DNA from: Sphagnum compactum
Lineage: Eukaryota; Bryophyta; Sphagnopsida; Sphagnales
Direction of reading: 5' to 3'
NCBI GenBank assembly: GCA_965153455.1
Contig: OZ234503.1
Location: 13,087,118 to 13,151,117 of the forward strand
Length of the DNA stretch: 64,000 nucleotides
In this document: positions 12,011-24,478 of the stretch, piece by piece
How positions within the stretch are numbered: the first letter of the stretch is position 1
Layout: each line of letters starts with the position of its first letter
Notes under the pieces: model-generated
The model's database searches: none
The model's input: only the letters and a program-made list of their open reading frames with translations
Told to the model about the DNA's origin: nothing
Position numbers and translations under genes: made by a program

Positions 12011-15000
12011 TTACTGCATACTGGAGAGTTGCATGGCGGTTTGGAGTACGTTGGAGATCAGATTCTCAGTAGAGGAAGTCGACGACGTTGTGGCTGCACT
12101 AGCTTCAGCTGCTGATCGTGCAGCAGCTGATGACGAACTGATGTGTAGTAGTGGTATAGTGCTGCCAGTCGATCGCTCATGTGTTGCTGCAGCTGCTGCG
12201 CCATTCTGGTGCTGCTGCTGCTGCGTTATAATATTTAGCTGTGATGTTATAGTAGCCGGGACGTGGGTTGAAAGTAGTCGCTGTGCATTCGGACTAGATA
12301 GATCTAGTGCTAGTGCAGTGCCGGGCTGATCATCATTCGCTGGTGCTGCATGCCGGATCACAGTTGTTGTTATACCCGAGTTTCCAGCTGCTTCTTCGCT
12401 AGGCATGAGTGGTATTGTATTATTCCTCACCTGCTGCATGAACATGTCGTCATTTGAAGGTGGATTGGTCAGAGCGTTTTGCGAAGTTGCAGCTGCAGCT
12501 GCAGTACTAGTAGACAACATCGAGACTATGGCTGAGGCTAGAGCCGCAGCGAAATTTGGGTCAGATGTAATCGCAGCAGTTACGGACTCTGCCATATTGC
12601 AGTCAGCGATTGCAGGCAGCGAGTTCGACCCGCGAGCTGCTGCGGCGCCAGTTGCTGCTGCTGCAGCTTCGTTGATAGTCCGATTCCCACTAGTACTGGG
12701 ATTCTTGAAACCTAACGACGACATGAGCATTCTTGTAATATCATCCTGCTGCTGCACCAGCCTAGCTGCCTGTTCATAGACGGTCGCTGTTGATGCAGAA
12801 GCTCCTCCCAACGTTAGACCGTGACTAGGGATTGCAGGAGGCATTCCCTGCCGTGTGGCACTATTGCTGAAGCTTGTTCCAACTGACCCGGATGAGAAAT
12901 GAGAAGCTGATGGGCCATTCATGTTAGGCCTTACAGCTGTTGCTGCAGCAAAAGCGCTTGTGCTGGTGGATTTTGCCAATCCAACAGCTTGAGTACCGTT
13001 GCCCACAATATCCAGACTCGATATGAATCCGTTTGGCTGAAGCTGCTGACCATGCATCAGCTGCTGTGAGCCCTGCAACCGCTCTGCAATCCAAGGACGT
13101 CCTGCAGTAGTATAAGCACCTCCAAAAGAGTTCATATAGTGGGTGGTGCTATTCGGAGGAGGCGGAGCAGCAGTAGAATGGGCCGCAACTGCAGGAGCTA
13201 CCCCACCTGCAGCTGCTGAATTGGTTTCTGACCTCAGACTGAGCTGCGTGGTGGGATCTTTGGTGAGGTCCAAGGTGATGCTTGGATATGAAGTTGAAGA
13301 AGAAATGGAGAAGAAGGTTTGCGGAAGACCATGAAGTCCTGCCAGAAAGGAAGGCATCAATGCTCCTCCAGGCATGTAAGGAGCCATATCGCTCGCCGTA
13401 GAGCCTGATAATAGCATGCTTGCAGCGGCTGCTGTAGTGGATGCCATTGCTGCTGCCGCTGGAGGAAGCGGATGATTGTGACTCCCCTCGTATGTTGAGA
13501 GCAGGATAGAAGCATCTTCCGCACATCTCTGTACCTGCTAGCAGCACTCCAATTCTTCAATAAAACCCCAAAATATATATATATATATATATATATAAAA
13601 ACTGTTTCTCACCATTTTCAACGTGGACTAATAGCCCATGTAATACCCCAAATGTTATAAATACGGTACTTATTAGGAACCCCAAAAAAGTTTCTTGACA
13701 TATATATATATATATATACATACAAAAAAATGCTTTAGGATTCCCTGTAGGACCATCAAGAAGAGCTTGAATTTCTCATTATGCAAACATGAATTCGGTT
13801 GTTTAACAAATGTGAAGATACAATGATCCAAACTCCGTTTCACACTGGGAAAATTAGAATAAAATATTGAAAGATTGGTCCCACGATTCACTTGGACAGC
13901 TTTCCCTATTTAATTCGTCAGAGGTTTCCAATCTATTACTTACAGGGAAAAGTTTCTTGTGATGAGAGGTTGTGATCATACGGCAATATACGTACCTGCT
14001 TCTTGACTGGGCAAGAAGATGTGACAGTACATCTGTAATACGCGCGAGGGCAGGAATTTCCTTTCGACATCTTTTGGCCATACTTCCTCCAGTGGCAACC
14101 ATCGTTCATCTGTTCATGGAAGCTTATCGTCAGTAGTTTGTTTCAGTTTTCGACCCATTATAATGGCTCTGCCTTTTAAACGACATTCATAAGGATGATA
14201 CAGATATTCAACATACTAAATAAATTTGGAAACACATGGTGATTAGCATGGTGAAGCTCAAGTGGATCCTTCAGTTGTGCCGGAAATGTTTTTATAGTGG
14301 AGTCCACATCACCCTAGAATGTAGGGACACCAAATTTTGACCCGTTTTGGGATGCATTGATCACAATGTCAGAAAAAACTGGCCAAAGTTTGGTATTCCC
14401 ACATTCTGGAACCATGAAACGTGTGCAGCACGAACAACAGCTGCAGCAAGCCTGAACAACTTGATAACTGATCGAGACAACTGCCCAAGTACAATTCACA
14501 AACTGCTACTGTCGATCTTCGAAGGCTACATTGGATATATAATTCCATTGGAACTAGTAGAATTCATGCCTCGAGGTTTGCAGCTTCTTTACAGCCTGAT
14601 CTAAGCACCCATACATTATATCTATTCAAACGGTGAGCGAGAATTAGGTATACCATGGAAGACTCGGATCGAATCCTGACTGATACGCGCGCTTTTCGAA
14701 GAAGAGGTACATCAGAAACACTTGTGAGAAGGTTTGTTGTAGTGTCGGATTGAATAGCAGCAGCTTTGGAGCTGCTGCTGGATTTGAGAGGCTCAACAGC
14801 AGCAGCGCCTGTGAGATGATGATTGGCCTGAGTCAAGAGCGGATTATACGAGGAGCCGTCAACGTCGTTTCCTCCGCCGCCGCGTGTGTCTGAACCGCTC
14901 GTTGTTTCCTGAGGATCTGATGCGCTTATACTGCCAGATGAAACCTTCCGCACCTTCTTGGACCGCCTAGACGTAGTCTCGAAGCGATTTGTTGTAGTAG

Positions 15001-17266
15001 TAGTAGCCCCGGCTATTATTGCAGTACTAGTGTCTCGGGGGACAAATTCATCATCATCTTCCATCGGGGAGCTTAGCTGACTCTGCTTGTGCATTGCAGC
15101 GCCCGGTTCAGGTGGTGACGTTCTCGGGCTGCCAGACGACATTGCTGGACTAGTGTGTTGACTTTTCTGATCACTCAAGGACGCCGTGAGTGCCTCATCT
15201 TCCTCCTCCTCCTCCTCCTGACAATTGACAACTAATCAGGATTTCCTGAAAGCTGACAACTGATCAATGACGTGATATTGTGTACTCATCGGCTCACGGG
15301 TCAAGAGTTCCGATTCGATGCTAAAAGAATATATTGAGAATCAGATGCACAGCGGATCCTGAGACAACTGAGCTTCATTTAGACAGAAACACTCTCTAGA
15401 TTCTTGCTCGGAAGAATACGTTTGCATATTCCCGTCGAAGATGGCATTCGTTGTGGACAAAGAAACTCTTCAAGTACAAAAATGGCATTTAGACAACAAT
15501 TACGAAACCATAGCTCTGGAGATCAGCAGGAGGACCGAGGTAGACTTCCTGTTTCTTACTTACTTCCGGTAATGAAGCTTGATCAGGCATGTTCTGATCA
15601 TTTGGCTCGTCGAGCCGGAAATGCCGCGAGTTGTCGGCCGCTGCACTAAGCAGTTGATCCGTGGTAGCAGCTGCTTGCGTTAGCCACGTCCGAAGAATCG
15701 CATTCTCCTCGCTCAAACGGGCCGCCTCTTTCCGAGCATTCATGAGCTGCAAATACGAACAACACATTCCAAAACCACTATTACGTTTGAACAACCTGAA
15801 AGCCATTGTTTTGAGCAAGCGCGCTTAGCTGGTCAATACTCCATGCACCGACACATGATCCGAGTTAAATCCCACAATCGTCGGACTTGTGGAAATTGTG
15901 TCAAGAAACATCGTCGTAAGTCTGAAACACAGCAGCTAGGGTCTTGAAGAGATTTGAAGTTACCTGGTTGAGGAGCTCCTCACGAGAGATCAAAGTTCTT
16001 GTAGATGAATTTGGAGATGTCTCATGCAGCTGCTCATAATCTTCTTCTACTATGCTGGCCGACCGCTGATCACTTACACTTAATTTGTTGGTATGCTCCA
16101 GCCGCGTAGTCTGCAGGCGACATTATGCATCAACAAGATCAACGCTCAGATCAGGATCAGGTGAGAACATTCTGCAAGCAAGTGCTACAATTGGCAGACG
16201 ACCGCGCGAGAAATTCACCATGACAGATTGTTTCAATGGATGCTAGCTAGAAGTCAAGGGCTTGTACGCGGCTATCCTGATGACAACAGCTGATTCCAGA
16301 GTCTAACTGGGCTGTGATCGCCCACAGAGCATCAGCAGGGTATCTGCATTGCCTTGTCCTTGATCACTGCATCGATCCTTGAGGTACTTGGAATGATTTG
16401 TTTCAGCTGTAATCAGAATCTGCTTCTGTGTCGCAGCCGGATTCAGATTCTTCTTCAGCTTCTAGTTAGATCATGATGCGAGAGCTTCAAGGAAACTTTC
16501 TTGTGCTTTAAGGATCTAGCTTTCGAGCGAGGCTGTACCAGACCGAGATCTGGACCGTCTGGTTTCCTTGACCAGAACGGAACTACTGCTCATGATTTGG
16601 TAGAGAGAGGTGCTGGAGAGTACAACGTACCAGTTGCAACGACTTATTGGCAAAAGAGCTTTGGCAGGCAACGTCTACGTCCCCTGCACGCGCAGTGTAT
16701 ACATCGTTCATCGAGCGTTGATCAGCACCGGCCTCGACGGCAGCTTCGTCCTGTGGTTCTTCCTTCGACCCGACCAAACACACGGCAAGCCAGTCAGCAG
16801 CAGCAGCAGCTCCTAATCTAGATTCTGACCGAACGTCGTTTTTGCTGGCATCATGTAATATTGTTGAGCTAGTAGCAGCTGCTTCCGCTTCTGCTTCTAC
16901 ATTCATAAGCAACCTCTTAGACTCCACAGCCGCTCTTGCAGCAGCATCGGTTCGACCACCAATATTATAGTCCTTAGATGCAGGAATGACCTGCAGCTCT
17001 TGCATCTCCAGATGCTTATCCTCAACAGCAGCTGGCTGATCGACCGGATCTACCCCTACAGTAGTATCGTCCGGCTCCGCGGGGTCGCTAGCTGCATATT
17101 CCTCTTCTTCTTCTGTAAGCTTCACAGAGAGGTCTATGTCTGCTACCCAATCAATACGACCGATAGCTGCATTACTACTCCTAATCGGATCTGGTCTCTG
17201 TAAGCTGATTCCCATCATATTCTGCATCCCATCAGCTGATATATCTGCTTCAAGTTCCCTATCCAT
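12011..17266 (-). CDS. WRKY transcription factor, group IIb, six exons
   Basis: This gene encodes a nuclear DNA-binding regulator expected to recognise W-box (TTGAC) sites in stress, senescence or nutrient genes. Exons on the minus strand are 17,266-16,631, 16,110-15,964, 15,746-15,564, 15,217-14,654, 14,109-13,996 and 13,534-12,011. All five introns have GT/AG ends and phase 0, giving about 1055 residues. The start is supported by an in-frame TGA two codons upstream. Residues 255-283 form a short leucine zipper (258, 265, 272, 279). A basic RRSKKVRK at 406-413 is a likely nuclear signal. WRKYGQK lies at 517-523, with zinc ligands C537, C543, H567 and H569 (CX5CX23HXH). The last intron splits the domain before VQRC, diagnostic of groups IIa/IIb. 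Other IIb marks are ITLDLT (634-639) and [14 protein letters not shown] near 870-884. LALDL at 956-960 is a possible EAR repression motif. The protein is about twice the usual IIb length because of Ala, Ser, Thr and Gln-rich stretches. Exon 1 is acidic. Confidence 0.93.
13569..13600. repeat. (AT)n microsatellite in WRKY intron 5
   Basis: A run of about 13 AT dinucleotides lies just inside the acceptor side of the intron that splits the WRKY domain. A second, interrupted (TA)n run lies at 13,699-13,719 in the same intron. Confidence 0.9.
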
Positions 17267-18208
17267 GAATCACTTGATGATTATGCCCGAAGCTCCTCCA
17301 AGAAACTGCTGTTGGCTGCTGAACCATATTCTTCGACATATCCATGAAGTCTAGATCATAATCTTTCTACTGACGAATCCAGTTTCCAATAATTGAATGC
17401 AGCGGCTCTTCTACATCATGCATCCCACCAAAATGAAAAACACTAGGAGAGATCAGCAGGAGCGGCAGGTCCCGTATAAATACTGCATCAATTTCATATA
17501 CTCCGGAATTGATGAATCTCGATCCCTAGTTCCTACAAGAACATCAATTCATAACACTCCGCGTGCCCTTACAATCTAAACCTGCTGCAAGCCGCCACTC
17601 TTGATAACAAGAACAATTTGAGTTGTTGTCGCCTGAGTGTGTCCTTGATGGACATATCATACCACACAATAGCTACACATGAGCATGAAATTTTGCACAA
17701 AAAGACAACCCTAAAAAACAATCTTCAAAAGAAATAGTAGCCTATCCACCTGGCTAGCCACTATTGATCTAAGACGAAACTCAATTCCAAAACAAAAACA
17801 CAAAAAATTTATGCATTGCAAAGAGACAAAGAATCAAGCAGCCACCTGATGCAGTTGATCCATTGGTTTCAAATGATCGAACATCAAGAATTATGCGTAT
17901 GAAATTATTCCTGAGAGGAAAACAAACAAACAAAAACACACACACAAACACAATGCACAATAGTACAGCACTGTATAGCAGCAATCTTCGAACTAGCCCG
18001 GCCTGCAGTCTAGATCATTGGTAGAGCGCTTGCTAGTGTCCGCAAGCGAGGGGGGGTGCAGCAGGCATGTAGCAGCCTAGCACATGGTGAAGAGTGGCCG
18101 CTGCCGCTGCACGGGAGTCGTGACGGCTGCGGAGCATGCTAAAGAAGACACCATATTGTCACGTTGTGACAGCTGCGTGACGTTTGTTTCTCGATCCGGG
18201 CAGGCAGG
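17267..18208 (-). other. probable 5' untranslated leader of the WRKY gene
   Basis: The region lies between the WRKY start codon and the TATA-like box at 18,238. If that box is used, transcription would start near 18,205-18,215, giving a leader of about 940 nt. It contains no long open frame on the minus strand. It has a CA/GT-rich stretch around 17,920-17,955. A leader intron is possible but was not resolved. Confidence 0.4.
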
Positions 18209-18291
18209 AAAAGAAAATTCCGCAGCCGCCACTGCCATTTATAGCAATAAAGTATTCGGCTCATGACGTAGAGAGCGAGGGGATAGTGACG
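18114..18291 (-). promoter_or_regulatory. probable WRKY core promoter with TATA box and clustered TGACG motifs
   Basis: On the minus strand CTATAAATGG (18,235-18,244) is a good plant TATA box. TGACG words, the core of as-1 sites bound by TGA-type bZIP factors, occur at 18,121, 18,178, 18,264 (TGACGT) and 18,287 on the plus strand: four in about 170 bp. A short inverted repeat GTCACGTTGTGAC sits at 18,159-18,171. A W-box (TTGACT) lies farther out at 18,802-18,807. Use of these sites is inferred from motif match and position only. Confidence 0.45.
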
Positions 18292-18299
18292 CTTTTTGA

Positions 18300-21200
18300 T
18301 GAGGGGCCTATTAACTCAGTATAACCTGCCCGCTCCCCTCACCTACTTTTCCTCTCATTTCTTTCTATTTCCTTTCTTCCCCTTTCCCTCCCCTTATCAT
18401 TCAACTAGGTACCAACAAGTTCCACTGTTTTTTCTTTTTTTTCTTTTCCAATTTTGTTATGCAGCAGAAGTGGCCATCATCCATAAAGAGAAATATTTAG
18501 CCAAATCTGGATATAAACAAAAAATTTGAAAGTAAGGGCAGTTCTCTCCAAAATATTTCTTACATCCAAGTTTAGTCATTTACATTTTTCCTATCCCTCC
18601 CAAAACACTAAAAGAGACCGCAAATAAATGGGAGACTACTTATAAGAAACCACATGGATGAGTCATCACGATCGGCCAATCAGAAACAGGGAGCAACAAT
18701 CAGATCATATTTATTACATTCTTCTCTAGCAGCAGTGTTGGGTTTTGTTCTGCCTTTTGCAATCATGTTGGACCAAAAACATTGAACCAAACTAGCATGT
18801 TTTGACTTGTCTTCATCCAATTTTAATATGCAGACTTAAATACTAAGCACTGGTGGAGTTACTCTCAAAAGATTCCAGCATCCTTTTATATTTCTGGCTA
18901 CCTACTAGAAATTCAAATAGTATCTGAAAATTCTTTTGAAAGCTTATTTTCGAAGTCTGGAAAATAGATACCCCAAAAAAGAAATTTGTTTCCTCTTGTT
19001 CAGTGAAAAATTCACAAACTAGCACAAATTCACCAGGAAAAAAAATGCCGCCAACATGATGTAAAATATTGAAAGTGGAGAAAGAGCATCGTCCTTGTAC
19101 TGTAGGTATGGCATAGATATGGCATCACCAATCATCATTCAATTACCAAAAGCACATGTAAGGTATCAGAAATGAAAATCAGTGTGAGAAAGAGCCAAGC
19201 ATAACCCTATATTGCAAGTACTGTAGTAGCCTAGCAGCTTTGGCACTCTGATTCCAAATATTTAATATATTTTCTCCTATGATTCTGGCATAACCATTAA
19301 AACTCTATTAATGTCTTATTTTTACTTGTTGGGTACACCTTAATAATATCTTAAAATCCCTGCGTTTTTTCTCAGAATTATTTAATGCGGAATATAGTTC
19401 ACCGAACAACAGCAGCATGTAAGATATCAGAAATGGGCTGAGAGAGAATTTCATCCTTAGGATCTCAGCCATATCCTATATTGTAGATATGGCTTCTTTT
19501 AGATCAAAAAGTAACTTGAACCCTGTGCCTCTCTCACCCCTGAACACCACATTACACTAAGAATGAGATGAAGCAACAACTTAGAAGGAAAACTTATGCA
19601 TGCAACCCATGTGTAAGTATTTTTCATGCTAACAGAAAATATTTAATTCAGAATAAATATTATGTAATATTAATTATGTACAACCGATCAAATGCTACAA
19701 CTTGTTTTAAATGTAGGGTCAGTTCATATTCTTTTCAATAAAATTATATTTATGTACTTAGAGAATCTGAACCTTTTTAAAGTGAGCAGCACTCTTTATT
19801 CAAGTTTTTATTCAATTTAAAAATATGCCCATTCCCTAGTTAGGTCCAATGACAATCATATACAGACTTGGAATCTCGAACCTAAGGACCCTACGACCTG
19901 CCTTATAACCTGACCTGAACGTCCTAAAGTTCAACAACCTGCCAACACAAATATAGATCTCTGATTTGAGAGGAGATTATCATTATATAGTTCACCAAAT
20001 ATTTGTGTGTTTTTGTAGGCAACAAAGCTTGTCAACTAATCATGTCATGTCTTTGATAAAGTCTGCGTACCTCTAATGACCTCAATTTTTTATTTTTAAA
20101 AAAATATTGTAATGCATAACTGTAGGGTAGCTGACCTGAAATTTTTTAACTTGTTGAAAAGGTACACAAGTTGAAAGTTCAATGACATGGATGTGTACCA
20201 TAATACCTTTACAATTCTGACAAAGTTAAGCTATTTTCAATAAATATCTATTTTTCTTCAAATCAGCTGCTCATACTGTCAAAAGTTCTAGAAATTTGAT
20301 TGGCATTTTCCTATTGCCCACATGCCCTAAAGTTTGGTGGTGTGGTGTGTTGTGCCAAAGTAATACAAAATTGCTTGGTAGTTATTTTCCCACCTTGACT
20401 TCAGAAATTTCAGGAAATTTTTAGTTTTACTCCCAAAGTAAAAAAAGGAATAATATATACACATATATATTCATCAAGACAATGCCAAAATGGTAAAGGC
20501 ATATATGGTGGGCTGAGCACAGAATACCCAAGATATGTTATTTCTTGCTCCATTACTTTCCACCACAAATTTTAAGATAAGGTTTAGAGGGGATTTTTCT
20601 CATTGGTTGTATTAAATCCTTGTGATGTAATGTTTAATGTAATTGAACTTGAAGGGTTCTAACTAATGTTGATTTGGTACATAGGCACATGATGGCATAT
20701 AATTTAATCTATGCATTGATAGGGTAGGACCCTACCAAGTTTGTATGTACCATTTTTGTCAAGAGTCGATTTCATGCCAGTTCTAAGGTTGGTTCTCGCA
20801 ATGAGAACTACCAATGTATCATATGAGTCCAAACTTGATAGTTGGGGAAGTTACAAAAGGACCCTTGGGTTTAATTCTCATGCTAGTAAAAGTTCTAAGA
20901 ATTTTATTAGTAAGTAGGTAAGGTAAGCATGCCAATCATTGAACAGAGGTCAGTGAGTGAACACCTAGATCATTCTAACCATGGCCAATGAACAAACATG
21001 AGCCAACCAATAACCATTCAATGAGCATCCTAAACTGAAAATTTGTGATTGAGTTTTTTAAGCTTTTTGAACAAAAATGAAATTTGTTTGTTCAGTCATG
21101 GGCTTCAAATTTTACATGCCAAAATATCTTAAATGTTCATCATATTTTTGTGTTTGGTGATGGGTAATCAATTGGAACAATAAAAGAATATTAATCAATG

Positions 21201-22480
21201 GGCATTTCAAACCTTAGTAATGAGTGGGGTTTGTCAAATTTTAAAAAACAAATGAACGCAAATTTTACCCTTCCGGTTCGATAATGGGTGGGATTTATAA
21301 AAGAAAGGGGGAAAAATGAATAAAGATGTCCTTACCTAGGTTTGGTAATGGGTTTGTTTTTAAAACAGAACAAGGAAGCCAAGAGGGGTTATGTGTAAAA
21401 AATGGTTATTCCCTATTTGGTATTAAAGGTTCAATAACAAGATCACCACAAAAAAAGCACATCTTCACATATTTAATCTCTAACCATAACACATCATTAA
21501 TTGAAATCCTACAAAGGATTTCAGAATCATTCAAAAGATCCAAGTACATATTCTAGTAAGGATTTTAGTAAAGATTTGAGTATGTACACATTGAAAAAAA
21601 ACTCTCCAAACCTAAAGTGCAAATCAATAAGCTCACTTTTATTTTTCCTCATAAGGATCTGAATATGTGCACATTGAGAACCAAATTCCCAGAACCTAAA
21701 GTACAAATTAATCAGCTCATTTTCAATATTCTTTTTGTCACTAAAAATGGACAAACACATTAAGGAATTGACACAATGAGAAACCATGTCCATCAAAATC
21801 ACATTATTTTACAACTAGAGCTTTAAAATAATCAATATATAACTATGTTATAATTAGAACATGAAAATATGGATAATGAATAAATAAAATATCATGTCAA
21901 AAAATTTAAAAAATTATATTATAATTGTAACTTAATTGTAAATGGGACACTTATATGGTGTAATGTACATTTTTGACACATATGATCATAGCACATGTAC
22001 ACGTTTTTAGTGTCCATTAGATATGACACTTACAACTAGTTGTCAACTATGATTTCTATTAATACAATTAGTTGTGCAATTATGTTTTATGGGTTCAACC
22101 CGTGAACGCATTTTTTGTGTATTGGTGGCACCTTGCTCCTTTCACTACAAGAAATCACGATTTTTTTTACCAAGAATTTTGGTCAAAAAACCCCCCATAT
22201 GGGTTGTTTGCCCCCATGTCTAACTTGATCAAAGTGCAAGTTTAGACAAGTTGATTTGGATTCAATTGTTTTGACTAGGTCTTTTTGGTTGGTTTTTTTT
22301 ACTAGGTTTTTTTACTAAACCATCGTGACAATAATATAATTTGGGCAGCAACCAAAAACTATTATTTAAATTCTTTTATCTAAAATTAATATGAAAATAT
22401 TAATCAATTAATTGCCCTACCTACCTAATTAATGAACCTATTAAGTAATGCCAAAAAATTATTTATTTGCTTACCTACCA
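18300..22480. other. intergenic DNA upstream of the WRKY gene
   Basis: A pyrimidine-rich tract (18,330-18,450, purine-rich on the gene strand) borders the promoter. The rest is AT-rich with scattered short repeats and no convincing gene. A palindrome GGTAGGACCCTACC lies near 20,724. The short open frames at 21,326-21,556 and 21,527-21,802 overlap on opposite strands and have no recognisable content. Confidence 0.5.
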
Positions 22481-22649
22481 ACCCTATGTCCTAGGCCGCT
22501 AGGCCACCTAACTTAACCACCTTGGTTCGACCAAGTCATTTAGGCTAATCCAAGCCCCCTAAGCTAAGCTAAGTAGTTTAGGCTAGGTGGTCTAGTAGTT
22601 TTTGCAAACCAAGCTACTAAATTAGGTCACCTAAGTAGCCAAGGTAACC

Positions 22650-22735
22650 TACGTTGCAAGTGTGGGGACTTGAACTTCTCACCTCCACATTAAGAAATCA
22701 AGTCCTTAACCATTGCACCACCAACCCATAAGGTG
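22650..22735 (-). repeat. tRNA-derived SINE-like fragment
   Basis: On the minus strand an A-box-like TGGTGCAATGGTTAAGG is followed about 40 bp later by a B-box-like AAGTTCAAGTCCC, the arrangement of a tRNA-type pol III promoter. There is no tRNA cloverleaf and no clear tail or flanking duplication, so it is a short SINE or tRNA-pseudogene fragment. Confidence 0.45.
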
Positions 22736-23238
22736 ATTTTTTGGACAAAATAATTGTAATGAACATGATTTTGAACCAACATATTGTAATAAACTTCCAT
22801 GAATTTTTTTTCAACATAGTGCATTAAATGAACTTGAATTTTTTTATGTATTACTTACATAACAAGTAGGTTATGGGTAGGTTAACCTAGGTAAGTAAGA
22901 AGTACCTATTAATAAATGCATGTACTTAAGTAACATGTAAGTTATAATCTACTAGGCCTTATAGGTGCTTAAGTGCCTACTAGGTCTATGCGTGTACCTA
23001 CCTAGTAAGCTACATATGCCTTAGATGATATTTAGTAGGTTATGTAGGTACCTACTAGCTTATTAATAAATCTAGCCTAAGCATACTAGGTAGATAGCTT
23101 ATTATGTAGGTATAAGCTTAAGCTACCTACTTAATAAGTTAAGCTAGGCTAACTACTTAGTAACCTAGGTGGCTTAAATAGCCTAGGTTAAGCTACGTAC
23201 CTATTTAATAAACCTAGGTTAAACTACCTACCTTGTAA

Positions 23239-23486
23239 ACCTAAGTAACATAAGCTAAGCCACATACCTAATAGGCTTAAGTGGCTTAAGTTAGGCTACC
23301 TACCTTGTAGGCCTAAGTGGCATAAGCTAAACTACATAATTAGTAGGCCTACGTGGCCTAGGTTAGGCTACCTACTTTGTAGGCCTATGTGGCCTTAGCT
23401 AGGCTACATACTTAATAAGCCTAAATGGCCTAATTAGGCTACCTACTAGTAAACCTAGGTGGCCCATGTTATTTTATATTTAGGAA
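23239..23486. repeat. 36-bp tandem array with 72-bp higher-order unit
   Basis: Unit starts (GCCTAAGTGG-like) fall at 23,239, 23,275, 23,311, 23,347, 23,383 and 23,419, exactly 36 bp apart; the following unit is 34 bp. Units alternate: one type has CTACATAY then TARTAG in its second half, the other CTACCTAC then TTGTAG. The real repeat is therefore a 72-bp dimer. Confidence 0.85.
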
Positions 23487-23656
23487 GCCTAGGCTACATA
23501 ACTATAATAGGCCTAAGCTAAGAGGCTACGTACATGGTCAATAAGTCTACCTAGTTAGCCTAAGTCACCTAGGGTACCCACCTAGAAAGCTTACATTACC
23601 TAATTATAAGCTACTTAATAGTCCTAGGCTACATCCTAGGTAACCTATTAGGTAGG

Positions 23657-24478
23657 TGACGCACTCCTTGGTCCCGGGGTGAACCCACTTGAGGGTTCAC
23701 CAATGTGAAGTTGCGGAAAGTTGGGACCGAAGGGCACGCTCCCGGCTTCTAACTCTAGAAAGGAGTAGAGGGTCGAGTTGGGAGCCCAGGGATTAGACTA
23801 GGAAGAGGGACTAGCTTAGCTTGTGTGAATCTGCATCCAAAAACCAACCACGAGAGGTTAGTTTAGCATTCGGGACACCCTTGGGTGTTGGGACAAGCCA
23901 CGGGCACTTAGACACACAAGACTCACCACGGCCCGGACTCGGGGGGGAAGCCATCACCTTCCCCCTTATAGTATTCTCTGTAGCTCGCCACGAAGGCTAC
24001 ATCCAAATGGCACATTTTGTTGGGACTCCCGAAATGGAGTCCCGAAACTGTCCTGGCGGGACTCCCGGAACTTTGAGCTGCCATAACTCCCGACTCCGGA
24101 GTCCGATCGCGACGAGGTCTGAACCAAAGTTGTAGCCCTCGTCGAGATCTTTCCAACGCCATGTCGCACTCTTTCAGGCGACGTTGGAAAAGGGTCGATT
24201 CCCGACTTTTAGTGGTCGGGAGTCAAACTGCCAATTTGACTCCCGGCCCTTCTTTTGCCCATAACTTGGGCTGCAGATCTCCAAATGACCAATGCGAGGC
24301 CATTTTCGTTATCTACGTTTCAAGATCGTTCCAATGACACCAAGAACATTGCAATGCAAGGTGTTTTGGGCTTTGCTTTAGAGCTCTGAACATTCGGGAG
24401 TCCCGGAGGACTCCAAACCTCCAACTTTTCCAAAGGTTGGGCTTCACCCCCACACTTGGCCAAAGTGGGGTTGCGATA
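23657..24478 (-). mobile_element. solo LTR with intact target-site duplication
   Basis: The 822-bp block runs from TGACGCACTCC to TTGCGATA and shares the layout of the other LTRs (CCCGACTTTTAGTGGTCGGG, GACTCCCGG centre, GGGGTTGCGA end). It is flanked by GTAGG at 23,652-23,656 and GTAGG at 24,479-24,483, a perfect five-base duplication. The final CA has become TA. It sits inside the CCTAGG-type repeat tract. Confidence 0.9.

Larger units (their letters stand above)
22480..23656. repeat. tract of degenerate CCTAGG / GGCCTA repeats
   Basis: More than 1 kb is built from words such as TTAGGCTACCTA, AGGCCTAAGTGG and CTAGGTTAGG in both orientations. The best-ordered part is the 36-bp array described separately. 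The tract continues beyond the solo LTR at 24,479-24,560, so the LTR was inserted into it. A related tract is seen at 34,920-35,110. Confidence 0.7.

Noticed and set aside
12033-12779. Plus-strand open frames overlapping WRKY exon 6
   Set aside because: They are antisense shadows of an Ala/Ser-rich exon; low-complexity GCN codons leave the opposite strand open.
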